From NCBI RefSeq assembly GCF_008369165.1, contig NZ_VOBA01000002.1, positions 496,001 to 560,000 of the forward strand: DNA of 64,000 nucleotides, written 5' to 3'. The notes below the pieces were generated by a model. That model saw nothing but the letters and a program-made list of their open reading frames with translations. It did no database searches and had not been told where the DNA came from. The stretch comes from Dietzia sp. ANT_WB102 (GTDB lineage: Bacteria > Actinomycetota > Actinomycetes > Mycobacteriales > Mycobacteriaceae). Below are positions 38,230 to 49,199 of the stretch, in pieces (the first letter of the stretch is position 1; each line of letters begins with the position of its first letter). Made by a program: the position numbers and the translations under genes.

Positions 38230-39042
38230 GTGGGTACCGTGCTGGACTCAATTCTCGACGGCGTCCGCAAGGACGTCGCAGCCCGTGAGGCCGTCATCGA
38301 CATGGCGTCGGTGAAGAAGGCCGCCCAGTCGGCCCCGGATCCGCTCGATGCTCTCAAGGTGCTGCGGGACCCCGGGGTGGGTGTCATCGCCGAGGTCAAG
38401 AGGGCGAGCCCTTCCAAGGGTGCCCTCGCCGAGATTCCCGACCCCGCGGTGCTGGCCCGGATGTACGAGGAGGGTGGGGCACGCGTCATCTCATGCCTGA
38501 CCGAGGAGCGCCGTTTTCACGGCAGCCTGGCCGATCTCGACGCGGTCCGTCGCGCCGTGGACATCCCCGTCCTCCGCAAGGATTTCGTGGTGGGGCCCTA
38601 TCAGATCCATGAGGCGCGGGCGCACGGCGCGGACCTGGTCCTACTCATCGTGGCCGCGCTCGAACAGGACGCACTGGTGTCGCTGCTCGACCGCACGGAG
38701 TCGTTGGGAATGACGGCGCTCGTCGAAGTCCACACCGAGGAGGAGGCCGACCGCGCGCTGGAAGCCGGTGCCACGGTCATCGGCGTCAACGCCCGCAACC
38801 TCAAGACCCTCGAGGTGGACAGGGATGTATTCTCCCGGATCGCACCGGGGTTGCCGTCGGACGTGGTGAAGATCGCCGAGTCCGGTGTGCGGGACTCCTC
38901 GGATCTGCTGGCGTACGCCAGCGTGGGTGCGGACGCCGTGCTCGTGGGCGAGGGACTGGTGACGAAGGGCGATCCGCGTGCGGCGTGCAATGCTCTGGCC
39001 ACGGCGGGTGCCCACCCGTCCTGCCCGCAGGGACCCCGCTAG
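38230..39042 (+). CDS. trpC: Indole-3-glycerol-phosphate synthase
   Basis: 270-residue barrel converting CdRP to indole-3-glycerol phosphate. [18 protein letters not shown] (catalytic Lys/Glu region near residue 55), [50 protein letters not shown] and IAESGV with [10 protein letters not shown] are all present. I prefer the GTG at 38230, preceded by GAGGGAGG, over an earlier in-frame start at 38179. A 97-base gap after the membrane-protein gene may hold an internal promoter. Confidence 0.95.
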   Translation: MGTVLDSILDGVRKDVAAREAVIDMASVKKAAQSAPDPLDALKVLRDPGVGVIAEVKRASPSKGALAEIPDPAVLARMYEEGGARVISCLTEERRFHGSLADLDAVRRAVDIPVLRKDFVVGPYQIHEARAHGADLVLLIVAALEQDALVSLLDRTESLGMTALVEVHTEEEADRALEAGATVIGVNARNLKTLEVDRDVFSRIAPGLPSDVVKIAESGVRDSSDLLAYASVGADAVLVGEGLVTKGDPRAACNALATAGAHPSCPQGPR

Positions 39043-39075
39043 TCCACTGCCGTGGGCTTCCGGCAGACTGGGACC

Positions 39076-40404
39076 GTGAACTCCAAGGATCTTTCGTCAC
39101 TGCCCACCATGGGAGAGGTGCTCCGGACGACCACCGGACACGAACCTGACCAACGGGGCCACTGGGGGCCGTTCGGCGGTAGGTACGTCCCCGAGGCGCT
39201 GATGGCGGTGGTCGACGAGGTGGCCGACGCGTATGCGAAGGCGCGGTCCGACGACGGGTACCTCGACGAGCTCGACCGGCTGCAGCGTCATTACTCCGGC
39301 AGGCCGTCCCCGTTGTACGAGGCGGCACGATTCGGCGGGGAGATCGGTGCCCGCGTGTTCCTCAAGCGCGAGGACCTTAATCATACTGGCTCACATAAGA
39401 TCAACAACGTCCTCGGTCAGGCTCTGCTCGCGCAGCGGATGGGCAAGAAGCGTGTGATCGCGGAGACCGGCGCCGGTCAGCACGGCGTGGCCACTGCTAC
39501 GGCGTGCGCCCTGCTCGGACTCGAGTGCAAGGTTTATATGGGTGCGGTGGATGTGCGCAGGCAGTCGCTCAACGTGGCCCGCATGCGACTGCTCGGCGCG
39601 GAGGTGGAGGCCGTCGAAATCGGTTCGGCCACGCTCAAGGACGCGATCAACGAGGCGATGCGGGACTGGGTCGCCCATGCGGATGACACTTACTATGCGT
39701 TTGGGACGGCGGCCGGGCCGCATCCTTTCCCGACGATGGTCCGCGACTTCCAGCGCATCGTCGGCGCGGAGGCGCGGGCGCAGATCCTCGACCAGGCCGG
39801 TCGGCTACCGGACGCCGCCGTGGCGTGTGTCGGCGGCGGTTCCAACGCGATCGGGTTGTTCCATGCGTTCCTTAATGATGAATCGGTCCGTCTAGTCGGT
39901 TGCGAGGCCGGCGGCGACGGCGTGGAGTCGGGACGCACGGCAGCGACCGTCAACGCGGGCACACCCGGCGTCTTCCAGGGGTCGTACGCCCATCTCATGC
40001 AGAACTCGGACGGGCAGACCGTCGAGTCGTACTCCATCTCCGCCGGCCTGGACTACCCGGGTGTCGGACCGGAGCACTCGCGCCTGGCGGAGATCGGACG
40101 GGCAGAGTACCGGCCCGTCACGGACACTCAGGCCATGGATGCGTTCGCGCAGCTGTGCCGTACCGAGGGCATCATCCCTGCAATCGAGTCGGCCCACGCG
40201 GTGGCGGGGACCGCCCAGCTGGCAGCAGAAGGCGTGGATCTGATCCTGGTCAATGTCTCCGGCCGAGGCGACAAGGACGTGGACACCGCTGCACGGTGGT
40301 TCGGGCTGGTGGACGGTGGGACCCCGCCCGAGGCTGGGGTCGATTCGAGCCGGGGCGCCGACGACGGCGAGGGCGAGTACGCGGACGGGGGAGTCGAGGG
40401 ATGA
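39076..40404 (+). CDS. trpB: Tryptophan synthase beta subunit
   Basis: 442 residues, PLP enzyme joining indole and serine. Signature [17 protein letters not shown] contains the PLP lysine; [23 protein letters not shown] (phosphate loop) and SHAVAGTA-like ESAHAVAG follow. CAGACTGGGACC sits directly before the GTG at 39076, a common leaderless -10 arrangement, so I use this start instead of the GTG at 39052. The C-terminus has an acidic, Gly-rich tail ([16 protein letters not shown]) beyond the normal end. The stop overlaps trpA. Confidence 0.95.
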   Translation: MNSKDLSSLPTMGEVLRTTTGHEPDQRGHWGPFGGRYVPEALMAVVDEVADAYAKARSDDGYLDELDRLQRHYSGRPSPLYEAARFGGEIGARVFLKREDLNHTGSHKINNVLGQALLAQRMGKKRVIAETGAGQHGVATATACALLGLECKVYMGAVDVRRQSLNVARMRLLGAEVEAVEIGSATLKDAINEAMRDWVAHADDTYYAFGTAAGPHPFPTMVRDFQRIVGAEARAQILDQAGRLPDAAVACVGGGSNAIGLFHAFLNDESVRLVGCEAGGDGVESGRTAATVNAGTPGVFQGSYAHLMQNSDGQTVESYSISAGLDYPGVGPEHSRLAEIGRAEYRPVTDTQAMDAFAQLCRTEGIIPAIESAHAVAGTAQLAAEGVDLILVNVSGRGDKDVDTAARWFGLVDGGTPPEAGVDSSRGADDGEGEYADGGVEG

Positions 40405-41192
40405 GCGTTCTCAGTGACGTGTTCGAGCGGTGCCGGGGCGAGAACCGGGCCGCACTCATCGGGTACTACCCGGCCGGTTACCCGACCCTCGAAGGATCGA
40501 TCGAAGCCGTGCGCACGATGGTCGAAGGTGGATGCGACATCATCGAGGTCGGCATCCCCTACTCCGATCCGATGATGGACGGACCGACCATCCAGGCCGC
40601 CGCCGACACCGCACTTGAGGCCGGTTTCCGGGTGGCGGACACGTTCGAGGTGGTCCGTGCGGTCGCCGACGCCGGTGCGGTGCCTGTGGTGATGACCTAC
40701 TGGAACCCGGTGTTGCAGTACGGTATCGAGCGTTTCGCGGCCGACCTCGCCGCAGCTGGCGGGACGGGTGTCATCACTCCCGACCTCATCCCCGACGAGG
40801 CGGAGGACTGGATCGCGGCGTCGGATTCCCACGGCATCGACCGAGTGTTCCTCGTGGCTCCGTCCTCGACCCCTGAGCGCCTCGCGATGACATTGTCCCT
40901 TACCGGCGGATTCGTCTACGTCCAGGCAGTCATGGGCGTCACCGGAGCCCGGGACGTCGTCTCGGACGCACCCCGGACACTCACTGCGCGGGTCCGCGAA
41001 ATCTCCGACCTCGCTTGTGGGGTCGGGCTGGGAGTCCGCAATGGTGCCCAGGCGGCCGAGATCGCCTCCTACGCTGATGGTGTGATCGTCGGTTCCGCGC
41101 TCATCACGGCGGCTTCTGAGGGGCTCGACTCCCTCAGGCGTCTGACGTCCGAGTTGGCGGAGGGCGTCCGTCGGCCCGGGGCGGGCTCGTGA
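40401..41192 (+). CDS. trpA: Tryptophan synthase alpha subunit
   Basis: 263-residue barrel cleaving indole-3-glycerol phosphate. [20 protein letters not shown] holds the catalytic Glu (near 49) and Asp (near 60); [25 protein letters not shown] and [12 protein letters not shown] are family motifs, and [13 protein letters not shown] with GLGVRNGAQ bind phosphate. The ATG overlaps the trpB stop and its own stop overlaps lgt. Confidence 0.95.
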   Translation: MSVLSDVFERCRGENRAALIGYYPAGYPTLEGSIEAVRTMVEGGCDIIEVGIPYSDPMMDGPTIQAAADTALEAGFRVADTFEVVRAVADAGAVPVVMTYWNPVLQYGIERFAADLAAAGGTGVITPDLIPDEAEDWIAASDSHGIDRVFLVAPSSTPERLAMTLSLTGGFVYVQAVMGVTGARDVVSDAPRTLTARVREISDLACGVGLGVRNGAQAAEIASYADGVIVGSALITAASEGLDSLRRLTSELAEGVRRPGAGS

Positions 41193-42097
41193 TCCCCAGT
41201 CCTCCCCAGGGGGTCTGGGAGATCGGACCTTTCCCACTCCGCGCCTACGCGCTGTGGATCATCCTGGGCATCGTCATCGCCATCTGGTGGGGCGAGAAGC
41301 GCTGGATCGCCCGCGGCGGGCAGCCGGGGGTTGTGCTCGACACCGCCCTGTGGGCCATTCCGTTCGGACTGATCGGTGGCCGCGTCTACCACGTGGCAAC
41401 CGACTGGTACCGCTACTTCGGAGAGGGCCGCAATCCGGTCGACGCACTGAAGATCTGGGACGGGGGTCTGGGCATCTGGGGTGCGGTCGCCTTTGGTGCG
41501 CTCGGCGCCTATATCGGTCTGCGCCAGCAGGGAATCCGGGCGTTGGGGGCTCTGGGCGACTCGATCGCGCCGGGTATCGTGCTGGCGCAGGGGATCGGCC
41601 GGCTGGGCAACTATTTCAACCAGGAGCTCTACGGCCGTGAGACCGACGTGCCCTGGGCACTGGAGATCTACCAACGTTACGACGAGTCCTACGGCTATTC
41701 CGAGACGATCGGGCGGTCGACCGGCCAGGTGCTGGCGACAGTCCACCCGACTTTCCTCTACGAACTGCTGTGGAACGTACTCGTCGCGATCGTGCTGGTC
41801 TTGGTCGACCGACGGTTCCGCCTGGGACACGGTCGGCTCTTCGCTCTATACGTGGCGCTGTACTGCTTTGGTCGATTCTGGGTCGAACTGCTTCGAGCGG
41901 ACGCCGCCACGGAGGTGTTCGGTCTGCGGATCAACACCATCGTCTCCGTAGTAGTCATGCTCTTCGCGCTGCTGTATCTCTGGAGGGCGCGCCGCGGTCG
42001 GGAGAGCCCGTCCGAGCTGCGTGCGCTGGGCGGTGCCGAAGGCGACGCCAGCAACGGGGCCCCTCACGGCGACGCACCCCCGTTGTCCGGTCGTTGA
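41189..42097 (+). CDS. lgt: Prolipoprotein diacylglyceryl transferase
   Basis: 302-residue inner-membrane enzyme that lipidates the lipobox cysteine, about seven helices. [19 protein letters not shown] near the start, [19 protein letters not shown], the Lgt signature [13 protein letters not shown] (about 142-154) and [11 protein letters not shown] are conserved. The GTG start overlaps the trpA stop, as in the mycobacterial trpA-lgt pair. The C-terminal 35 residues are hydrophilic and variable. It would process the siderophore-binding and amino-acid-binding lipoproteins of this window. Confidence 0.95.
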   Translation: MIPSPPQGVWEIGPFPLRAYALWIILGIVIAIWWGEKRWIARGGQPGVVLDTALWAIPFGLIGGRVYHVATDWYRYFGEGRNPVDALKIWDGGLGIWGAVAFGALGAYIGLRQQGIRALGALGDSIAPGIVLAQGIGRLGNYFNQELYGRETDVPWALEIYQRYDESYGYSETIGRSTGQVLATVHPTFLYELLWNVLVAIVLVLVDRRFRLGHGRLFALYVALYCFGRFWVELLRADAATEVFGLRINTIVSVVVMLFALLYLWRARRGRESPSELRALGGAEGDASNGAPHGDAPPLSGR

Positions 42098-42143
42098 CCT
42101 CGGGTTAACCAGGCAACCGGTTGTAAGGACTAGATTGGGTCAA

Positions 42144-43562
42144 GTGAATCGTCGTACGAAGATCGTCTGCACCCTGGGTCCCGCCGTCGCCTCCGAGGCG
42201 GGTATCCGCGAGCTGGTCGACGCGGGTATGGATGTTGCCCGCCTCAACTTCAGCCACGGAGAACACTCCGACCACGAGGCCAACTATCGCTGGGTCCGCA
42301 GGGCCTCCGACGAGTCCGGCAGGGCGGTCGGTGTGCTCGCGGACCTTCAAGGTCCTAAAATCCGGCTCGGCCGCTTCATCGAGGGCAGGCACGAATGGGC
42401 GGAAGGCGACCGTGTCGTCATCACTGTCGCTGAGGTGGAGGGCACCAAGGACCGCGTCTCCACGACCTACAAGGGGCTGGCGAACGACGCCCGTCCGGGA
42501 GACCGTCTGCTCGTCGATGACGGCAACATCGGACTCACCGTCGAGCGGGTCGACGGTGACGACGTCCACTGCGTCGTTACCGAGGGGGGCACAGTCTCCA
42601 ACAACAAGGGTGTGTCCCTGCCAGGCATGAACGTTTCGGTCCCCGCGCTGAGCGAGAAGGATATAGCGGACCTGCGGTTCGCGCTCAACTTAGGGGTTGA
42701 CTTCATCGCACTGTCGTTTGTGCGGTCACCTGCGGACGTTGACCTCGTACACGAGGTGATGGAAGAGATGGGTGTGCACGTGCCCGTCATTGCCAAGCTC
42801 GAGAAGCCGGAAGCCGTCAAGAACCTCGAGTCGATTGTCCTGGCGTTCGACGCCATCATGGTGGCCCGGGGCGACCTGGGCGTGGAACTGCCGCTGCAGG
42901 AGGTTCCGCTGGTCCAGAAGCGAGCCATCCAGATCGCCCGAGAGAACGCCAAGCCCGTCATCGTGGCCACCCAGATGCTCGAGTCCATGATCACGAATTC
43001 CCGGCCCACCCGGGCCGAGGCGTCCGACGTGGCCAATGCCGTCCTCGACGGGGCGGACGCGGTGATGCTGTCGGGGGAGACATCGGTGGGCAAGTACCCC
43101 ATCGACGCGGTCCGCACGATGTCCTCCATCGCGCTCGCGGTGGAGGCGGATTCCACGGCTGCGCCCGAGTTGGTTCACATCCCGCGTACCAAGCGCGGCG
43201 TCATCTCGGCCTCGGCCCGTGAGATCGGCGAGCGACTGGGCGCCAAGGCCCTCGTGGCGGTCACCTCGACCGGCGACACGGTGCGGCGTCTGGCCCGTTT
43301 ACACAGCCCGTTGCCGCTCATCGCCATCACCGGTGACCCCCGAATTCGTAGTCAGCTGGCCCTGACGTGGGGGACCGAGACCTTCCTCACCGATCGGGTC
43401 AACGAGACCGCCGAACTGGTCAAGGTCACCGACGAGATGCTGTTGCCGGTGGAGGGGTACAACGAGGACGACATCATCGTGATCGTTGCCGGTAACGTCC
43501 CGGGCGTCGAAGGTTCCACTAACTTCATCCTGGTCCACCGGATTGGCGAGGCCGACCACTGA
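42144..43562 (+). CDS. pyk: Pyruvate kinase
   Basis: 472 residues; phosphoenolpyruvate to pyruvate with ATP formation. RRTKIVCTLGPAV (N-terminus), DVARLNFSHGEHSDH, DLQGPKIRLG, VIAKLEKPEAVKNL (catalytic Lys), DAIMVARGDLGVEL, ATQMLESMITNSRPTRAE and SGETSVGKYP make the assignment secure. The GTG at 42144 follows a TAGATT box by about 12 bases. A strong terminator follows, so it is its own transcription unit. Confidence 0.95.
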   Translation: MNRRTKIVCTLGPAVASEAGIRELVDAGMDVARLNFSHGEHSDHEANYRWVRRASDESGRAVGVLADLQGPKIRLGRFIEGRHEWAEGDRVVITVAEVEGTKDRVSTTYKGLANDARPGDRLLVDDGNIGLTVERVDGDDVHCVVTEGGTVSNNKGVSLPGMNVSVPALSEKDIADLRFALNLGVDFIALSFVRSPADVDLVHEVMEEMGVHVPVIAKLEKPEAVKNLESIVLAFDAIMVARGDLGVELPLQEVPLVQKRAIQIARENAKPVIVATQMLESMITNSRPTRAEASDVANAVLDGADAVMLSGETSVGKYPIDAVRTMSSIALAVEADSTAAPELVHIPRTKRGVISASAREIGERLGAKALVAVTSTGDTVRRLARLHSPLPLIAITGDPRIRSQLALTWGTETFLTDRVNETAELVKVTDEMLLPVEGYNEDDIIVIVAGNVPGVEGSTNFILVHRIGEADH

Positions 43563-43583
43563 TCACCATCAGATAACACTGCA

Positions 43584-43618
43584 AGCGCCGGTGAGCACCT
43601 CGCTCACCGGCGCTTTCT
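43584..43618 (+). terminator. Rho-independent terminator of pyk
   Basis: AGCGCCGGTGAGC (43584-43596) pairs perfectly with GCTCACCGGCGCT (43602-43614) over 13 bp with a 5-base loop, followed by a short TTTCT tract. Confidence 0.88.
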
Positions 43619-43733
43619 CGTCCGGTCGTGCTTTTGGCGTGACATTGTCGAGATGCTTCTGTTACCTTCTTGGAGGCGGCCGGTAATCCGGTCTGCGCAC
43701 TGCTTCACCCGCTCCAGTCTCCGAGGTTCCCTG

Positions 43734-44450
43734 ATGTCAGACGCCACACGCATTACCTTCGCCGAGCTCGCCGGTCGACTCGGCGTCGAGGGCTCCGGCG
43801 CGTCCGCCGGGCGCCATCGCGCTGTCCGTTCTTCCCACATGGGTCGCATTGTGGCCGGTGCCGTCGCGGGCGCCGCGCTCTCCGGGGGAGCGGCGATGGC
43901 CGCGGCCCCCGTCGCCTCCGCCCAGTCCGCGGAGGTCAACGTAGACCAGCTCACCGAGATGGCGCAGGGCGCCCTCCAGGGCCTGGGCGTGTCCGAAGAC
44001 CAGCTCCGTCAGTACGCGATCGACCCGGCGGCCGCTCTCGGTTCGGTCGGTATCCCGTCTGTTGGTGGCGCGCACGCTCCGGCGTTCGGCCCTGTTACCT
44101 CCGGCTTCGGTTACCGTTGGGGCGCATCGCACAACGGCACCGACATCGGAGCCCCCATGAACGCACCGATGTACGCCGCCAAGTCCGGCACCGTCGTAGC
44201 TGCGGGCCCCGCCTCGGGTTACGGGTTGTGGATCCGTATCAAGACCGACGACGGATACCTGCTCGAGTACGGCCACAACCAGACCGTCAACGTCTCGGTG
44301 GGGCAACGGGTGAACGCCGGCCAAGTCATCGGCACCGTAGGCAACCGCGGCTACTCGACCGGCCCGCATCTTCACTTTGGCGTGCAGAACCCGGCCGGTC
44401 AGTGGATCGATCCCGTTCCGTGGCTCGCCGCCAACGGGGTCGTCGTCTGA
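43734..44450 (+). CDS. Secreted M23-family peptidase (LytM-like)
   Basis: 238 residues. After a 30-residue basic N-terminus comes a hydrophobic signal (HMGRIVAGAVAGAALSGGAA, then PVASAQS with cleavage near residue 63). A short helical segment (VDQLTEMAQGALQGLGV) and the M23 domain follow: TSGFGYRWGASHNGTDIGAP (the H-x3-D zinc motif), YGHNQTVNVSVGQRV and GPHLHFGV (the H-x-H motif). All three zinc ligands and the catalytic His are in place, so it is probably an active cell-wall endopeptidase. CGAGG lies 7 bases before the ATG at 43734. Confidence 0.88.
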   Translation: MSDATRITFAELAGRLGVEGSGASAGRHRAVRSSHMGRIVAGAVAGAALSGGAAMAAAPVASAQSAEVNVDQLTEMAQGALQGLGVSEDQLRQYAIDPAAALGSVGIPSVGGAHAPAFGPVTSGFGYRWGASHNGTDIGAPMNAPMYAAKSGTVVAAGPASGYGLWIRIKTDDGYLLEYGHNQTVNVSVGQRVNAGQVIGTVGNRGYSTGPHLHFGVQNPAGQWIDPVPWLAANGVVV

Positions 44451-44474
44451 TTCGCAGCACTCATCTGAACGCCC

Positions 44475-44512
44475 CTGCACCCCGTCTCCCGATCGAGGGA
44501 AACGGGGTGCAG
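44475..44512. terminator. Terminator-like long hairpin after the M23 peptidase
   Basis: CTGCACCCCGT and ACGGGGTGCAG form an 11-bp stem; inside it TCCC/GGGA can extend pairing around a GATCGA loop. No T tract follows. Confidence 0.65.
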
Positions 44513-44588
44513 TGCATTGCGTGGCGGTCGGATCGGCATGTCTGACACAGTGGGAGGGGAGAACCCAGAACCAGTCGAGAGGCGATCC

Positions 44589-45674
44589 ATGTCGCAGACC
44601 GTCAAGGGCGTCATCGCCCGTAGTAAAGGGGCCGAGGTCGAGTTGGTCGACGTCGTCGTCCCCGATCCTGGACCGAACGATGTCGTCGTGCGGGTGCAAG
44701 CCTGCGGCGTCTGCCACACGGACCTGGCTTACCGGGACGGCGGGATCAACGACGAGTACCCGTTCCTCCTCGGCCATGAGGCAGCCGGCATCGTCGAGAC
44801 TGTGGGCGAACGGGTCACCCACGTGGCCGAGGGCGACTTCGTCGTGCTCAACTGGCGCGCGGTGTGCGGCGAGTGCCGCGCCTGCAAGCGCGGACAGCAG
44901 CAGTACTGCTTCGCCACGCACAACGCGTCGAAGGATATGACGCTCACCGACGGCACTATTCTCACCCCCGCGCTCGGAATCGGGGCATTCATCGACAAGA
45001 CCCTCGTTCACGAGGGGCAGTGCACCAAGGTGGACCCCGCGGCGGATCCCGCCGTGGCGGGGCTGCTGGGCTGCGGTGTGATGGCTGGGCTGGGCGCGGC
45101 GATGAACACCGGTGGCGTGACCCGGGGACAGTCCGTCGCTGTCATCGGATGTGGCGGCGTGGGCATCTCCGCGGTCGCGGGAGCCCGCCTGGCCGGCGCG
45201 TCGACCATCATCGCCGTGGATGTCGATGACACCAAGCTCGAATGGGCCCGTGATTTCGGCGCCACCCATGTGGTGAACTCCTCCGAGACCGATCCAGTGG
45301 CCGCGATCCAGGAGTTCACGGGAAGTTTCGGCGCCGACGTCGTGATCGACGCGGTCGGCCGGCCGGAGACCTACGAACAGGCCTTCTACGCCCGCGACCT
45401 GGCCGGCACGGTTGTCCTCGTTGGTGTCCCCACCCCCGAGATGCGGCTGGAGATGCCGCTGCTCGACTTCTTCGGTCGGGGTGGATCGCTGAAGTCGTCC
45501 TGGTACGGCGACTGCCTCCCCGAGCGCGATTTCCCGATGCTCGTAGACCTGCACCTGCAGGGCCGGTTACCGCTCGAGAAATTCGTCTCCGAGCGCATCA
45601 GCCTGGACGCGGTCGAGGCCGCGTTCGACCATATGAAGTCCGGTTCCGTCCTCAGATCGGTGGTGACGTTGTGA
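44589..45674 (+). CDS. mscR: S-(hydroxymethyl)mycothiol dehydrogenase
   Basis: 361-residue zinc alcohol dehydrogenase of class III type that oxidises the mycothiol-formaldehyde adduct and can reduce S-nitrosomycothiol. [16 protein letters not shown] (catalytic zinc), [14 protein letters not shown], the structural-zinc lobe [15 protein letters not shown] and the Rossmann loop [15 protein letters not shown] are clear. It matches mycobacterial MscR (Rv2259) in length, motifs and in having a metallo-hydrolase gene directly downstream. The ATG at 44589 starts [10 protein letters not shown] as in relatives. Confidence 0.9.
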   Translation: MSQTVKGVIARSKGAEVELVDVVVPDPGPNDVVVRVQACGVCHTDLAYRDGGINDEYPFLLGHEAAGIVETVGERVTHVAEGDFVVLNWRAVCGECRACKRGQQQYCFATHNASKDMTLTDGTILTPALGIGAFIDKTLVHEGQCTKVDPAADPAVAGLLGCGVMAGLGAAMNTGGVTRGQSVAVIGCGGVGISAVAGARLAGASTIIAVDVDDTKLEWARDFGATHVVNSSETDPVAAIQEFTGSFGADVVIDAVGRPETYEQAFYARDLAGTVVLVGVPTPEMRLEMPLLDFFGRGGSLKSSWYGDCLPERDFPMLVDLHLQGRLPLEKFVSERISLDAVEAAFDHMKSGSVLRSVVTL

Positions 45675-46330
45675 ACGAGACCTACACCAGCGCCGGTTAC
45701 GCCGGTGGACTGCGTATCGACAAGGTGGTGACGAGCGGCATCTTTGCGCTCGACGGTGGCGAGTGGGAGGTGGACAACAACATCTGGATCCTCGGAGACG
45801 ACTCTGAGGTGTTCGTGATCGATGCCGCCCACACCGCGCAGCCGATCATCGACGCGGTGGCCGGGAGGAAGGTCAAGGGCATCTTGTGCTCCCACGCGCA
45901 CAATGACCACATCACCGTGGCACCGGAGTTGTCGGAGAAGTTCGAGGCCCCGATCCTCGTCCACCCGGGTGACAAGATGCTGTGGGACGAGACCCACCCC
46001 ACGGTCTCCCACTCAGACCTGGAGGATGGGCAGCGCCTGGAAATCGCCGGCACGCGCATTGATGTGATGAACACACCCGGACACTCGCCCGGGTCGTGCG
46101 TGTTCCACGTTCCCGAGGCGGGCGTCCTGTTCTCGGGTGACACCCTGTTCTCGGGCGGGCCGGGCGCGACAGGGCGTTCGTACTCGGATTTCCCGACCAT
46201 CATCACTTCCATACGGGAGCGCATTCTCACCCTGCCCGAGGAGACTCTCGTGCACACCGGCCACGGTGACGGCACCAAGGTCGGAGACGAGTCACCTCAC
46301 CTCGAGGAATGGATCCGGCGCGGTCACTGA
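45671..46330 (+). CDS. Metallo-beta-lactamase-fold hydrolase paired with mscR
   Basis: 219 residues with the zinc motifs [10 protein letters not shown] (H-x-H-x-D-H, about 76-81), [30 protein letters not shown] and HTGHGDGT, as in glyoxalase II-like thioesterases. It starts with a GTG overlapping the mscR stop. In mycobacteria the equivalent gene (Rv2260) follows mscR; the likely role is hydrolysis of S-formyl-mycothiol, the product of MscR, but this is inference from context. Confidence 0.88.
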   Translation: MNETYTSAGYAGGLRIDKVVTSGIFALDGGEWEVDNNIWILGDDSEVFVIDAAHTAQPIIDAVAGRKVKGILCSHAHNDHITVAPELSEKFEAPILVHPGDKMLWDETHPTVSHSDLEDGQRLEIAGTRIDVMNTPGHSPGSCVFHVPEAGVLFSGDTLFSGGPGATGRSYSDFPTIITSIRERILTLPEETLVHTGHGDGTKVGDESPHLEEWIRRGH

Positions 46331-46360
46331 CGCGTCGGGAAGCCGACACCGGGAACGGAG

Positions 46361-49120
46361 ATGCCGACCCTGAACCGCGCCGGGGCGAGTGGTGCTCAGA
46401 CGCCGTGGCACACGCTGCCGCCACAGGATGTGCTGTCCCGCCTCGGCGCGGAACCGGGTGGATTGTCGTCTGGGGAGGCCGAGCGGAGGTTGGCCCAATA
46501 CGGGCCGAACGCGTTGCCCTCGTCCGCCCGGGTACCCGCGTGGCAGCGTGTACTGCGTTTGCTCGCCGACCCGATGGTGCTTGTCCTGGGGATTGCGGCC
46601 GCGGTGAGCGCGAGCGTCTCCCGGGAGTGGGAGACCCCCGCGGTCATCCTTATAGTGGTGGTCCTCAACACGGTCCTCAACTACGTCCAGGAGGCCAGGG
46701 CTGAGGCCGGGCTGGCGGCGCTGCGGGACATGTCCGTATCCCACAGCCGAGTGGTCCGCGACGGTGCCGAGTCGGAGATTGACAGCGTTGACCTGGTCCC
46801 CGGAGACGTGGTGGTGCTCGCATCCGGGGACAGGGTGCCAGCAGACGGGCGGGTCCTCGAGGCGACCCGGTTGCAGCTAGCCGAAGCGGCGTTAACCGGG
46901 GAGTCTGTCCCCGTCGACAAGTCGCCCCGGGCGGTGAGCGACGTCGACGCCCCGCTCGGTGACCGCACGGGCATGGTGTTCATGAACACCGAGGTGACGC
47001 GTGGCCGCGCCCGGATGGTGGTGACCGGCACTGGTACCCACACCGAGCTCGGCGCGATTGCGGGCCTGCTCGAGGGCGCGGAGGCCGGCAGCACCCCGCT
47101 CCAGCGGCGGATAGGCGTGCTAGCCCGGGCGCTCACCGTGATAGCCCTCAGCGTGGTCACCCTTGTGCTGGCGATCGGTTTGGCCCGGGGGCAATCCTGG
47201 GAGGACATGCTGTTGTCGGCGGTGTCCCTGGCGGTGGCGACGATTCCCGAAGGGCTCACGGCGGTGGTCGCGTTCACCCTCGCCATGGGCGCATCGAGGT
47301 TGTCCTGCGAGGGCGCGATCATCAAGAATCTCGCCGCAGTAGAGACGCTCGGGTCGACGAGTCACATTGCCACCGACAAGACCGGCACGCTCACACTCAA
47401 CGAGATGACCGTGACGCGGATCGTCGCCAACGGGGGGTCGTACTCCGTTACGGGCACCGGTTACCGCGACCCCGGAACCGTCCTGTCGGCGGACCCGGAC
47501 ATCGAACCCGATCTGCGCCGCGCCGCCGTGGCCATGGCGCTGTGCAACGACGCGATCGTCGCCGACGGTGACCTGGTGGGTGACCCCACCGAGGGCGCTC
47601 TGGTGGTCGCAGCCGAGAAATGCGGAATCGATGTCTCCGGTCTCCGGGGTGCTTGCCCGCGAATCGCGGAGGTGCCCTTCGATTCGGAATACAAGTTCAT
47701 GGCGACGGTGAACCGTTCACCGAAAGGCCAGCTCACGTTGCATGCGAAGGGGGCCACGGGAGCGCTGCTTCCGCGCGCCACGCACGTGTGGGACGGCGCC
47801 GACGCGGTCGAACTGACGGAGGAGTTGCGACAGGACGTCCGAGCCGCCACCGATGCGCTCGCCGGATCGGGTTTGCGGACGCTGCTGATCGCAGCGCGCA
47901 CCCTGAACGCCGGCCCGGCCGGCGATGACGACGTGATGCCCGAGGGCGTGACACTCGACGAGGTGCGGGACCTGACCGTTTTGGCCGTGCTCGGTATTGT
48001 CGACCCGCCGCGCAGGGAGGCAGCCGAGGCGATCCGGATCGCACACGAGGCGGGCATCTCTGTTCACATGATCACCGGCGACCATCTGGTCACCGCGTCC
48101 GCTGTCGCACGTGGCCTGGGAATCGGCGGAGAGGCAGTCAGCGGTCGGGACCTGGACGAGATCGACGACGACGAACTCTCCGGTCGCGCCGGTCGACTCG
48201 GCGTGTTGGCACGTGTCACTCCCGAGCACAAGATCCGGATGGTCCGGGCCCTGCAGTCGGACGGGAATGTGGTGGCGATGACCGGCGACGGCGTCAACGA
48301 CGCCCCGGCCCTCAGCCAGGCCGACATCGGCATAGCAATGGGCATCACCGGCACTGACGTGTCCAAGGGGGCCGCGAACATGGTGCTCACCGATGACAAC
48401 TTCGCGACGATCGTCTCCGCGGTGCGTGAGGGGCGAGGGATCTACGACAACATCGTCAAATTCGTGAAGTTCCAACTCACCACCGCGTGGGCGTTCGTAC
48501 TGGTGTTCCTCGCCGGCGGCCTCTTCGGTCTCGCGGCGGTACCGTTCACCGCCCTGCAGGTCCTGCTGGTCAACATCGTCATGGATGGCCCGCCGGCCAT
48601 GGCGTTGGGCGTCGAGCCCGTGGAAAGGGACACCATGCGTCGCAGTCCGCGCCCGGGCCACGAGCAGATTCTCACCCCGGTTAGGCTCATCCGGATCCTG
48701 TGGTTGGGCGTGGTCATGGCGACAGGGACACTTCTGATACTCGCGTTTGCCGATTCGCTGTTCCCGGAGCGCGCGGGAGTCCCGCTTTTCGCCACGACTC
48801 TCGCCTACGCGACCTTCGTTTTCTATCAGGTGTTCAACCTCATGAACGTGCGGTCGACGACTGGGTCCGTGTTCTCCCGCGACATGGCGCACAATGCGCC
48901 GATCTGGGTGGCATTGGCAGCGGTGCCGTTGCTTCTCGTAGCAGTGGTCGAGGTGCCGGTCCTCCAGGGGATCTTCGACACCACCTCGTTGCGGGCGGAC
49001 GAGTGGCTCCTGGCCGCGTCGGTGGGGTCGACGATCCTCTGGCTGGAGGAGGTGCGGAAGGCCGGAGCGAGGTGGACGGCTCGACGCGTCATTCCGTCGG
49101 GCAGGATAGAGGTCGTCTGA
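46361..49120 (+). CDS. P2-type cation-transporting ATPase (calcium-pump-like)
   Basis: 919-residue P-type ATPase. LTGES (actuator, residue 179), DKTGTLT with the phosphorylated Asp at 339, and MTGDGVNDAPALSQADIGIA (hinge, around 642) are intact. M4 has ATIPEGLTAVVAF (the P-E-G-L of Ca-type pumps) and M6 has NIVMDGPPAMALGVEP. No N-terminal heavy-metal (CxxC) domain is present, and the N-terminus resembles cation ATPase N domains (VLSRLGAEPGGLSSGEAERR). Ca, Mn or another cation is possible; mycobacterial CtpF is the closest type I recall. Ten membrane helices are expected. Confidence 0.88.
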   Translation: MPTLNRAGASGAQTPWHTLPPQDVLSRLGAEPGGLSSGEAERRLAQYGPNALPSSARVPAWQRVLRLLADPMVLVLGIAAAVSASVSREWETPAVILIVVVLNTVLNYVQEARAEAGLAALRDMSVSHSRVVRDGAESEIDSVDLVPGDVVVLASGDRVPADGRVLEATRLQLAEAALTGESVPVDKSPRAVSDVDAPLGDRTGMVFMNTEVTRGRARMVVTGTGTHTELGAIAGLLEGAEAGSTPLQRRIGVLARALTVIALSVVTLVLAIGLARGQSWEDMLLSAVSLAVATIPEGLTAVVAFTLAMGASRLSCEGAIIKNLAAVETLGSTSHIATDKTGTLTLNEMTVTRIVANGGSYSVTGTGYRDPGTVLSADPDIEPDLRRAAVAMALCNDAIVADGDLVGDPTEGALVVAAEKCGIDVSGLRGACPRIAEVPFDSEYKFMATVNRSPKGQLTLHAKGATGALLPRATHVWDGADAVELTEELRQDVRAATDALAGSGLRTLLIAARTLNAGPAGDDDVMPEGVTLDEVRDLTVLAVLGIVDPPRREAAEAIRIAHEAGISVHMITGDHLVTASAVARGLGIGGEAVSGRDLDEIDDDELSGRAGRLGVLARVTPEHKIRMVRALQSDGNVVAMTGDGVNDAPALSQADIGIAMGITGTDVSKGAANMVLTDDNFATIVSAVREGRGIYDNIVKFVKFQLTTAWAFVLVFLAGGLFGLAAVPFTALQVLLVNIVMDGPPAMALGVEPVERDTMRRSPRPGHEQILTPVRLIRILWLGVVMATGTLLILAFADSLFPERAGVPLFATTLAYATFVFYQVFNLMNVRSTTGSVFSRDMAHNAPIWVALAAVPLLLVAVVEVPVLQGIFDTTSLRADEWLLAASVGSTILWLEEVRKAGARWTARRVIPSGRIEVV

Positions 49121-49199
49121 TGCGCCCCTGGGGGCGCCACCGCCGTGACCGCGTCGGGTGCGAGACGGTCGGTCAGACCGATGAGGAGGAGTTACAGAT

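Noticed and set aside
43615-43733. Possible c-di-AMP (ydaO) riboswitch before the M23 peptidase gene
   Set aside because: Such riboswitches precede some actinobacterial cell-wall hydrolase genes, but the 119-base leader is short and I could not place the conserved core.
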